The notes beneath the pieces were generated by a model. It did no database searches. It worked only from the letters and a program-made list of their open reading frames with translations, and was not told where the DNA came from. Made by a program: the position numbers and the translations under genes. A stretch of 64,000 nucleotides of DNA from Solirubrobacterales bacterium (lineage in GTDB: Bacteria; Actinomycetota; Thermoleophilia; Solirubrobacterales; 70-9), in the NCBI GenBank assembly GCA_020438355.1, contig JAGQUT010000006.1:88817-152816 (forward strand). Direction: 5' to 3'. This document shows positions 1-6,488 of this stretch, piece after piece. Position 1 is the first letter of the stretch, and each line of letters starts with the position of its first letter.

Positions 1-1
1 C

Positions 2-337
2 CGTGTCAACGGCAGGCATTACCGCTACGCCTACGGGGTCGGTCTGCGCCGGGGTTCCAGCGGGTTCATTGATCAGCTGGTCAAGGCGGATGTCAAGAAG
101 GGTGAATCGAAGCTCTGGCGGGAGCGGGGGGTGTACCCGGGCGAGCCCGTGTTCGTTCCCCGACCGGGTGCCAAGGCCGAGGATGACGGCGTGATCCTCT
201 CCCTGGCGCTCGACGGACTGAGACGCCGGTCGACCATGCTCGTGCTCGACGCGCGCAGCATGGAAGAGATCGCCAGGGCCTGGGTTCCGCATCACATCCC
301 GTTCGGGTTCCACGGGCTCTACTCCCGCAGCAGCTGA
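2..337 (+). CDS. Carotenoid oxygenase (RPE65/CCD family), C-terminal part
   Basis: Only the last 111 codons lie in the window, in frame from base 2 to the TGA at 335-337. The tail contains GEPVFVPRPGA, then a DDGVILSLALD strand, LVLDARSMEEIA and finally HHIPFGFHGLY. This is the hallmark end of carotenoid cleavage dioxygenases, where the His of the GFHG motif is the fourth ligand of the catalytic Fe(II). The family cleaves conjugated double bonds of carotenoids, apocarotenoids or stilbenoids; the substrate cannot be told from this fragment. The family identification is firm, but the amino terminus is outside the window. Confidence 0.9.
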   Translation, partial: RVNGRHYRYAYGVGLRRGSSGFIDQLVKADVKKGESKLWRERGVYPGEPVFVPRPGAKAEDDGVILSLALDGLRRRSTMLVLDARSMEEIARAWVPHHIPFGFHGLYSRSS

Positions 338-374
338 CCCCCTTCACTTGCGAGACAGGAGCGAAGCCGACTTG

Positions 375-1442
375 CTACCAGGTGTGCCCGACGAACACGG
401 GCTCCGGTCTCAGTGAGACACCGAATACTTCCTCGACCCGACCGGCGATTCCCCGCGCGAACTCGACAAGCTCTGTGGTCGTTCCTCCGCCACGGTTGAC
501 GATCGCCAGGGTGTGATTGCGCGAAAGTCCGATCGGACCGGTTCCGAAGCCCCTTGTGAAACCGGCGCGCTCGATCAGCCAGGCTGCTGAAGTCTTGGCA
601 AGGCCTTCGGGTGCCGGATAGCTCGGAGGAAGATCATCAGGTCCGAGGAGCTCTTCGGCCCGGGCGATCAGCTCCGCCATTGACGCGAGGTCGAGCAGCG
701 GGTTGGTGAAGAAGGAGCCAGCGCTTACCGAATCCGGGTCCCCGGGATCGACGACCATGCTCTTCGATCTCCTGAGTTCAAGGACCGTTTCCCTAGCGAC
801 CGGCAGTGGCACCCTTTCCCCGACCTCGACTCCCAGGGCGTCCGCCAGCTGCTGGTAGGCGACCGGGGCCGACTCGCTGGAAGGAGAGAGGATGAACTCG
901 ACGGCCAGAACGAGGAATCTCGGATTCCCCTTGAAGCGGCTGGATCGGTAGCCGAAACCGCAGTCCCCGTTGGTCAGGGTCACTACTTCGCCGGTTTCAC
1001 GGTCAAGGACGAGCAGCGACGCGATGGTTGACGCAACCTCCTGGCCGTAGGCGCCCACGTTCTGGATAGGGGTGGCACCAACTGAACCCGGTATCCCGGA
1101 AAGGCACTCGATTCCGGCGAGTTCGGAATCAACGGCGCGCGAGACAAGGCGGTCCCAGTTCTCACCGGCAGCAACGGTCAGAGAGACCCTGCCGTCATCC
1201 AGCTCCTGTTCTTCGATCCCGCTGGTGGCGATCCAGATCGTCGTCCCCGGCACTCCCTCGTCTGCGATCACGACGTTGGATCCACCGGCGATGAAGAAGA
1301 GCGGTTCATCCTCGGCATCTGCCGCCTGGACGAGGCGGATCAGCTCGGCGGTGTCCGTCACCTTGACCAGGCGTTCGGCCGGACCACCGAGCTTCAGGGT
1401 GGTCAACGGGGCAAGTTCGATCTCGTTTCCTGCTTCAGCCAC
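375..1442 (-). CDS. murB: UDP-N-acetylenolpyruvoylglucosamine reductase MurB
   Basis: Cytoplasmic FAD enzyme that reduces UDP-GlcNAc-enolpyruvate to UDP-MurNAc with NADPH, the second committed step of peptidoglycan synthesis. The 355-residue product is close to the usual family size. The FAD-binding half shows TTLKLGGPAERLV, FFIAGGSNVVIADEG and GIECLSGIPGSVGATPIQNVGAYG. YRSSRFKG supplies the catalytic Arg region, GSFFTNPLL the catalytic Ser (proton donor) and RPEPVFVG the carboxy-terminal Glu. The start is a GTG with only a weak purine-rich upstream sequence. It lies just downstream of a strong terminator serving the preceding minus-strand gene, so it is probably transcribed separately. Confidence 0.96.
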   Translation of the reverse strand: MAEAGNEIELAPLTTLKLGGPAERLVKVTDTAELIRLVQAADAEDEPLFFIAGGSNVVIADEGVPGTTIWIATSGIEEQELDDGRVSLTVAAGENWDRLVSRAVDSELAGIECLSGIPGSVGATPIQNVGAYGQEVASTIASLLVLDRETGEVVTLTNGDCGFGYRSSRFKGNPRFLVLAVEFILSPSSESAPVAYQQLADALGVEVGERVPLPVARETVLELRRSKSMVVDPGDPDSVSAGSFFTNPLLDLASMAELIARAEELLGPDDLPPSYPAPEGLAKTSAAWLIERAGFTRGFGTGPIGLSRNHTLAIVNRGGGTTTELVEFARGIAGRVEEVFGVSLRPEPVFVGHTW

Positions 1443-1459
1443 TGCCCCGATGCTTCCAG

Positions 1460-1486
1460 AAAAAAAGGGGCCGCGTCAGCGGCCCC
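1460..1486 (-). terminator. Rho-independent terminator
   Basis: On the minus strand an 8-bp perfect stem, GGGGCCGC paired with GCGGCCCC (1467-1474 and 1479-1486), with a four-base loop, is followed directly by seven T residues (complement of 1460-1466). It lies just downstream of the minus-strand secreted calcium-repeat gene and upstream of murB, so it should end that transcript. Confidence 0.9.
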
Positions 1487-1512
1487 CTTGATTCATCCCT
1501 TGTGCCGGTCGC

Positions 1513-2229
1513 TTAGACAGCCGGTGTAACTACGATCTCCAGTTCCTTGAAGACCTTGCCCGATGCCGTGTACTTGATTGTGGCTTCGGTCACTTCCACG
1601 CCCTCGGCGAGATCGGCGACGGAGCAGTTGCCGTCACAGTCATGCTTCTCATGGCCTCGGCCTTCACCGTTGCCATGGCTCTCATGCCCGCGGCCTTCAC
1701 CTCTGCCACGTCCGCTGTGGTCGTCCTCGGCTTCGTCGTCATCGTCGCCGCCATGGAAGTTGACAGCGTCGCCGGATCCCTGGTCAGGGGTGCCGTCATC
1801 ATCCGTGCCCGAGTCGGTCGAGTCGTCCGGGGCGTCCTCGGACTCGCATTTCACGCGGGTGCTGTCGTCGACGGTCCCGGTGATTTCGCCACCGGCGTAG
1901 AGAGTGAGCGTGAGTTCGCCGGTCTCCGCGTTGAAGGTCGAGATCACGCCGGCCTTCTCCTTCAGGTCGCTGACGCCGTCGTCGTCGCTGTCCTTGTCAC
2001 GCGGGCTGGTGCCGGAAAGCCACTCCCCACGGTTACGCAGGCCGTCCCGGTCCTGGTCGAGCTTCCGCTGGTCCTTCTTCAGCGTGAGCTTGTGAGCGCG
2101 TTCCCAACGGTCCGGGATCCTGTCCTTGTTGCTGTCCTTCGCAGATGCCGTGCCTGGAATTGCGAGGACGAACAGTGCCAGCAGGGCGGCAGCAAGGATG
2201 CCCAGCCTTTCTCTCTTCATTGACTTCAT
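1513..2229 (-). CDS. Secreted protein with thrombospondin type 3-like Ca-binding repeats
   Basis: About 238 residues. A signal peptide (Lys/Arg then LGILAAALLALFVLAIPGTASA) is followed by three Asp-rich calcium-type repeats: DSNKDRIPDRWE, DQDRDGLRNRGEW and DKDSDDDGVSDLKE. These have the DxDxDG spacing of thrombospondin type 3 / bacterial EF-hand-like repeats. After this comes GVISTFNAETGELTLTLYAGG, which resembles a DUF5666-type beta domain, interrupted by an Asp/Gly/His-rich low-complexity stretch. The start chosen is the ATG at 2229, preceded by AAAGGGG six bases upstream; an in-frame ATG at 2253 has no such site. It lies downstream of the sigma factor on the same strand. Probably a surface or matrix protein; partner unknown. 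Confidence 0.75.
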   Translation of the reverse strand: MKSMKRERLGILAAALLALFVLAIPGTASAKDSNKDRIPDRWERAHKLTLKKDQRKLDQDRDGLRNRGEWLSGTSPRDKDSDDDGVSDLKEKAGVISTFNAETGELTLTLYAGGEITGTVDDSTRVKCESEDAPDDSTDSGTDDDGTPDQGSGDAVNFHGGDDDDEAEDDHSGRGRGEGRGHESHGNGEGRGHEKHDCDGNCSVADLAEGVEVTEATIKYTASGKVFKELEIVVTPAV

Positions 2230-2311
2230 GGTTCCCCTTTCGAGTGCTTTCATGGACTACTGACCCGAAGACCCGAGGGCCGCGCGAAAGTCACGCGGGA
2301 TTCCGAAAGTT

Positions 2312-3796
2312 TCAGTCGTCGAAGCCGGAGTCGTCGTCTCCAGATCCACCCGAACCCTTGCCGGATCCACCTGAGGAGCCGGATCCCGAGGATCCCGACG
2401 AGCCGGATGAACCCGAGGAGCCGGATCCGGAGGAGCCGGAAGGGCCTGACGATCCGGAGCTGCCAGAACCGCTGGAGCCGCCGGAGCTGCCCGATCCCGA
2501 GCTGCCTGAAGACCCGGATCCATGCGACCCCCCGCCGGAGCCTGAACCACCCGAGCTGCCTGATGAACCACCTGAGCCGGAGCCACCGTGGCCGCTGTGG
2601 CCCCCGGAATCGTCACCGCCGAAGTCATCGTCGCGGGGAGGGCGGCCGCTGGGGGTGCTACCGAAATCGTCTCCGCCACCGTGACCCGAGTGGTCTTCGC
2701 TCCCGCCACGGCTTCCGTGGCCGGAATCGTCGCCGCGCTCAGGCCGGCCCCCATCCGGGGAACTCCCGTCTGAATCGTCCCCGGAGCCGCTGCCCGAGCG
2801 TCCCCGATCATCGTCGCCGAACCTTCCGGAACCGCTCTTGCTGTCGTCATTCCCGGAACCGTGACCAGAACGGTCATCGGCCTTCTCGCCGTTGTGTTCC
2901 GGAGAGCTGTCAGGTTTCGCGCTGCCACCGTCGCGATCTGAATAGCCAGAGGATGTAGCCGCGCCGTCGCCGCCGGTCGCCTCGTCGGCGATAGCGACCT
3001 GTGCTGATGCTTCGGGGACGCCGCGATCGCCGGACCGGTTCTTCTCGACCGCCAGCCCTCCGGCTATCGAACCTCCCGCCACGACGGCGACCACCGCGAG
3101 CTTGGCGGCACCCCCACCTCCGAGCCCGCCGAGCAGTCCCGTTGCGGTGGCGCCGCCACCGGCGGCGCCGGTCGCGACGACCCCGGAACCCTCCGCCAGC
3201 CAGGCAATCAGGGGCAGTGGGATCATCGCGCCGAAGGCGTTTCTCAGGGAGAGCCGGGCGCGGTATATCAGCTGCTTGGTCGCACCGGTGCTGAGTTCCA
3301 GCTCTGCGGCGATCTCCTCGTGAGAAAAGCCGCTCAGTTCGTGATCGACCAGGGCCCTTCTCTGGGCTTCGGGCAGATCGGCAACCGCAGCCAGCACCGC
3401 GGCAAATCTCTCTCGCTGTTCAACCAGCTCATCCGGTGTGCTGCCGGAACCGGCTGAATCTGCGAGATCGGAGTGCCGGTGTTTGCGGTTGTCCCGGATG
3501 TCATTCAGGGCCGTGTTGCGAACGAGCGTGTAAAGCCAGGGGCGAGGGTCGATGTCCCGGTCAGCCCGAAGCGAACGATGTGCCTTGACCAGGGACTCCT
3601 GGACGACGTCCTCGGCCCGGTCCGGGCCGGCAATCGAACCGGCGTAACCGACGAGCGCATCACGGTAGCGCCTGACCAGCTCGTCGAAGGCAGCTTCGAC
3701 ATCCCGGCGGAACAGCTTCAGAAGGCGTTCATCCGACTGGAGTCGGAGCGTCCCCCGGGCCAGGGCCGGAATCTTTTCCCCGTTTTCTGCTGCCAT
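2312..3796 (-). CDS. ECF-type RNA polymerase sigma factor with TM and long Ser/Gly/Asp tail
   Basis: 494 residues, more than double a normal ECF sigma factor. Residues 30-102 form sigma region 2 (VRRYRDALVGYA, AEDVVQESLVKAH, RPWLYTLVRNTALNDIRDN). Residues about 133-185 form region 4 (LPEAQRRALVDHELSGFSHEEIAAEL, then an HTH ending in IYRARLSLRNAF). A Gly/Ala-rich linker leads to a hydrophobic segment near 232-250 (AKLAVVAVVAGGSIAGGLAV). The remaining roughly 240 residues are almost only Ser, Gly, Asp, His and Lys. The start is an ATG with GAGGGG just upstream; a longer in-frame start at 3838 lacks this. No separate anti-sigma gene is adjacent, so control may reside in the membrane-anchored tail (inference). 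Divergent from the AraC gene. Confidence 0.9.
   Translation of the reverse strand: MAAENGEKIPALARGTLRLQSDERLLKLFRRDVEAAFDELVRRYRDALVGYAGSIAGPDRAEDVVQESLVKAHRSLRADRDIDPRPWLYTLVRNTALNDIRDNRKHRHSDLADSAGSGSTPDELVEQRERFAAVLAAVADLPEAQRRALVDHELSGFSHEEIAAELELSTGATKQLIYRARLSLRNAFGAMIPLPLIAWLAEGSGVVATGAAGGGATATGLLGGLGGGGAAKLAVVAVVAGGSIAGGLAVEKNRSGDRGVPEASAQVAIADEATGGDGAATSSGYSDRDGGSAKPDSSPEHNGEKADDRSGHGSGNDDSKSGSGRFGDDDRGRSGSGSGDDSDGSSPDGGRPERGDDSGHGSRGGSEDHSGHGGGDDFGSTPSGRPPRDDDFGGDDSGGHSGHGGSGSGGSSGSSGGSGSGGGSHGSGSSGSSGSGSSGGSSGSGSSGSSGPSGSSGSGSSGSSGSSGSSGSGSSGGSGKGSGGSGDDDSGFDD
2335..2600. repeat. Degenerate short tandem repeats encoding the Ser/Gly tail
   Basis: The 3' coding part of the sigma factor gene consists of degenerate 6-18 base units built around gatccggaggagccgg on the plus strand, read as GSGSSGSSG on the minus strand. 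This low-complexity DNA also creates artificial Pro/Glu/Asp-rich open frames on the plus strand. The unit number is likely to vary between strains by slippage (inference). Confidence 0.7.
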
Positions 3797-3861
3797 CTGT
3801 CCCCTCAGGTTACGCCCATTTCGAGATTCGAAAGGCATGTCGGTACTTCAACCCGAACCGG

Positions 3862-4308
3862 ATGCAGAAGTCACGCGATAATCGGATCGTGGTCGTCTCA
3901 ACCGTTTCAAGACAACTGCTCCGAGCCAGGGACCTCGCCGATTCGAGGTATTCGGAGCCGCTTGAAGTCGAGGACATGGCCCGGGCTGCCAGCCTCTCGC
4001 GCAGCCATTTCAGCGAGCGTTTCAAGGCGGCGTTCGGTGTTTCCCCTCACGCGTACCTGTTGACCAGACGGCTGGAAAGGGCCGCATCGATGCTCCGGAA
4101 CACCGACTATCAGGTGGCCTACATCTGCATGTCGGTCGGCCTCGCCAGCGTCGGATCTTTCACGACGAGCTTCAAGCGGGCCTATGGAGTCACACCCGGC
4201 GAGTACAGAAGGAAGCATCCGCCAGCGGCGGCCAGGGCGATGATCCCCGGCTGTGTCGCCCGCTTCTACGGGCGGCCCGAACACCGGACGTTTCGAGAAG
4301 ACAGCTGA
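3862..4308 (+). CDS. AraC-family transcriptional regulator (DNA-binding domain only)
   Basis: 148 residues, essentially a stand-alone AraC/XylS double helix-turn-helix domain. The first HTH reads LEVEDMARAASLSRSHFSERFKAAFG, followed by SPHAYLLTRRLERAASMLRNTDYQVAYICMSVGLASVGSFTTSFKRAYGVTPGEYRRK, the classical second HTH and signature. There is no amino-terminal sensor domain. It is followed 50 bp downstream by a VOC-family protein; AraC-VOC pairs are common in actinobacteria, so the neighbour is a probable regulatory target or companion. An alternative start is a GTG at 3886. Confidence 0.93.
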   Translation: MQKSRDNRIVVVSTVSRQLLRARDLADSRYSEPLEVEDMARAASLSRSHFSERFKAAFGVSPHAYLLTRRLERAASMLRNTDYQVAYICMSVGLASVGSFTTSFKRAYGVTPGEYRRKHPPAAARAMIPGCVARFYGRPEHRTFREDS

Positions 4309-4358
4309 AGGTCTTCGACCTACGATCGTCTTCACCTCAGTTCAACGAAAGGAAGAAG

Positions 4359-4781
4359 ATGATCGACTTCAAGTACGGGCAGCTGTGGGTTCGCGACCAG
4401 CAGGAGGCCCTCGAGTTCTGGACCGAAAAGATCGGGCTCGAAGTCAAGGTGGATGTCACCCTGCCGGAACTCGGCGGTTTCCGGTGGCTCACCGTCGGAC
4501 CTTCCGACCTGGACGTTGGAATCGTCCTTATGGCGATCCCCGGGGGCCCGATGATTGACGACACAACCCGCGACCAGATTGAAGAGCTGATGTCCAAGGG
4601 GTTCGCCGGCACGGTCTTCCTGACCACCGATGATTGTCAGGCCTCCTTCGAGGAACTCAGGTCCAGGGGAGTCGAGTTCACCGAGGAGCCGGAGGAACGG
4701 CCATACGGAATCGACTGTGGCTTTCGGGACCCGTCGGGCAACAGCGCCCGGCTGACCCAGGTCAAGGATCACTCCGGCTGA
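4359..4781 (+). CDS. VOC family (glyoxalase/bleomycin-resistance-like) protein
   Basis: 140 residues with the paired beta-alpha-beta-beta-beta modules of the vicinal oxygen chelate fold: FKYGQLWVRDQQEALEFWTEKIGLEV in the first half and VFLTTDDCQASFEELRSRGVEFTEEPEERPYGIDCGFRDPSGN in the second. The usual carboxy-terminal metal-ligand Glu after DPxGN is replaced (SARL instead of xIEL), so metal-dependent chemistry is not assured. A good ribosome site, GAAAGGAAG, precedes the ATG. Cotranscribed with the AraC gene by position. Substrate unknown. Confidence 0.9.
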   Translation: MIDFKYGQLWVRDQQEALEFWTEKIGLEVKVDVTLPELGGFRWLTVGPSDLDVGIVLMAIPGGPMIDDTTRDQIEELMSKGFAGTVFLTTDDCQASFEELRSRGVEFTEEPEERPYGIDCGFRDPSGNSARLTQVKDHSG

Positions 4782-4835
4782 CTGAGTCGGACCCGCAGCG
4801 CCGAATCAGTTCTATCCCGGCGATATGCTGGCCCC

Positions 4836-5963
4836 GTGAAAACGAGAGTGCTTGTGCTGGGAGCCGGATTCGGTGGACTTGAATTGAGCACGATGCTTGC
4901 GGAGGAGTTGGGAGATCAGGTGGAAGTCACCCTGATAGACCGCAACGACTCGTTCGCTTTCGGATATTCGAAGCTGGACATGATGTTCAGGGGAGTCAGC
5001 CTCGAATCGGTCAGTCTTCCGTATTCGAAGGTGGTCAAACCTGGCGTCACCCTTGTCAGGGAGGAGATTCGTTCGATCGACGCGGAGTCCAGGAGTGTCG
5101 AAACCGATTCGGGGACCCTCGAGGGCGACGTCATGGTGATCGCCCTCGGGGCCGATTACGACCTGGAGGCTACTCCCGGCCTGGCCGAGCACGGCACCGA
5201 GTTCTATTCCTTCGCTGGAGCCCGGGATGCCGCGGGACCGGTCGCGTCCTTCAGCTCCGGCCATGCGGTGGTAGGGGTCTGCGGAGCGCCTTTCAAATGC
5301 CCTCCTGCGCCGAGCGAATGCGCCTTGATGCTGAGCGATGAGCTGACTCGTCGCGGTGTTCGCGGTGACTGCGAGATCACACTCACCATGCCTCTTGGTT
5401 CGCCGGTTCCGCCCTCGCCTGAAACTTCGGCCGCGCTCATGTCAGAGTTCGAAGCCCGCGGGATCACCTTCCGGGGAGGGCTGCGCCCGGTCCGGCTCGA
5501 ACCCGGTCTGGTGATCTACGAGGACGGCACCGAACTCCCCTTCGACCTGTTCCTCGGAATCCCCAAACACCGGGCTCCCGACGTCGTGATCGACAGTGGC
5601 ATCACCGAGCATGGATACGTGCCCGTCGAACCCGCGACCCTGAAGACGAAGTTCGAAGGTGTCTACGCGGTGGGCGATGTCGCCAATGCGGAAGTTCCCA
5701 AGGCCGGTGTCTTCGCAGAGGGTGCGGCCCGTGTGGTCGCCAAACGGGTGATCGCCCAGGTAACCGGCGGCGATGCTCCTCCGCCGTTTGACGGGAAGGC
5801 CTCCTGTTACATCGAGTTTGGGGAAGAACGCATCGCCAGGGTCGACATCGACTTCCTTTCCGGTCCCGAGAGGACAGGAGAGTTCAACGCACCTTCCCAG
5901 GAACTTCGTCAGGAAAAGAGTGACTTCGGTTCATCCAGACGGGCCCGCTGGTTCGGTCTCTGA
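4836..5963 (+). CDS. FAD-dependent oxidoreductase, sulfide:quinone reductase / NDH-2 like
   Basis: 375 residues. The amino-terminal Rossmann fold has VLGAGFGGLE (residues 8-15) and the second FAD motif GVYAVGDVANAEVPKAG near residue 282, the layout of sulfide:quinone oxidoreductases, flavocytochrome c sulfide dehydrogenases and type II NADH dehydrogenases. Cys149 and Cys155 in VGVCGAPFKCPPAPSEC match the position of a redox or flavin-linked cysteine of SQR-like proteins. It is therefore either an SQR-like membrane-associated enzyme or a related pyridine-nucleotide disulfide oxidoreductase. The start is GTG. Its stop overlaps the next ATG by one base, so the two genes are translationally coupled. 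Confidence 0.85.
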   Translation: MKTRVLVLGAGFGGLELSTMLAEELGDQVEVTLIDRNDSFAFGYSKLDMMFRGVSLESVSLPYSKVVKPGVTLVREEIRSIDAESRSVETDSGTLEGDVMVIALGADYDLEATPGLAEHGTEFYSFAGARDAAGPVASFSSGHAVVGVCGAPFKCPPAPSECALMLSDELTRRGVRGDCEITLTMPLGSPVPPSPETSAALMSEFEARGITFRGGLRPVRLEPGLVIYEDGTELPFDLFLGIPKHRAPDVVIDSGITEHGYVPVEPATLKTKFEGVYAVGDVANAEVPKAGVFAEGAARVVAKRVIAQVTGGDAPPPFDGKASCYIEFGEERIARVDIDFLSGPERTGEFNAPSQELRQEKSDFGSSRRARWFGL

Positions 5964-6463
5964 TGCCGCTGGCTGCCACCGAGATTTCCGAGTGGAGTGA
6001 TCTGTTCGTCGCTTCGGCCGGTGCGACCGCGGCGCTGGCGGGGCTCGTTTTCGTTGCCATCTCGATCAACATCGACCGGATTCTCAAGCTCGAGGGGGTG
6101 GCTGAGCTCGGTCTCATCACGCTGATACTGCTCGTGGGGGTTCTTGTGGTCTCGCTCTTCGGACTGATCCCGGGCCAGGAAGACACGAGCTTCGGTTACG
6201 AGATGCTGGCCCTGTCGGTGATCTCTTCCCTGGCCGTGTTCGCTCTGGTGAAACGCAGTCTCGCCGGAGTCGGACCTGGCGAGGGAAGATTGACCTCTCG
6301 CCTGATCCTTCCCATGTTCGGGACCGTCCCTTATCTGGTTGGTTCCGTGCTCCTGGTGACGGGCAGTGACGCCGGCATGTACTGGGTATTCGCCGGCATG
6401 GTGGGCGCGATCATCGCCGCCGTCATGAACGCCTGGATCCTGCTCGTGGAAATCCTTCGCTGA
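5963..6463 (+). CDS. Small integral membrane protein, unknown function
   Basis: 166 residues, about five predicted membrane segments. The first is preceded by WSDLFVASAGATAALAGLVFVAISINIDRIL, a conserved opening I have seen in actinobacterial hypothetical membrane proteins. The ATG overlaps the stop of the upstream flavoprotein (TGATG), so it is translationally coupled and could be a membrane partner of that oxidoreductase (inference). No catalytic motif is visible. Confidence 0.8.
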   Translation: MPLAATEISEWSDLFVASAGATAALAGLVFVAISINIDRILKLEGVAELGLITLILLVGVLVVSLFGLIPGQEDTSFGYEMLALSVISSLAVFALVKRSLAGVGPGEGRLTSRLILPMFGTVPYLVGSVLLVTGSDAGMYWVFAGMVGAIIAAVMNAWILLVEILR

Positions 6464-6469
6464 GGCGCC

Positions 6470-6488
6470 CCGGGTCTACTGAACCCGG
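6470..6488. terminator. Possible bidirectional terminator hairpin
   Basis: CCGGGT (6470-6475) pairs with ACCCGG (6483-6488) across a seven-base loop between two convergent genes. The stem is short, overlaps the end of the minus-strand gene and has no T tract, so the call is tentative. Confidence 0.35.

Noticed and set aside
2335..2600. CRISPR array
   Set aside because: Units are short, degenerate and in frame with a protein; there are no spacers and no cas genes.
2145..2684. Pro/Glu/Asp repeat protein on the plus strand
   Set aside because: Antisense reading of the Ser/Gly coding repeats of the sigma factor.
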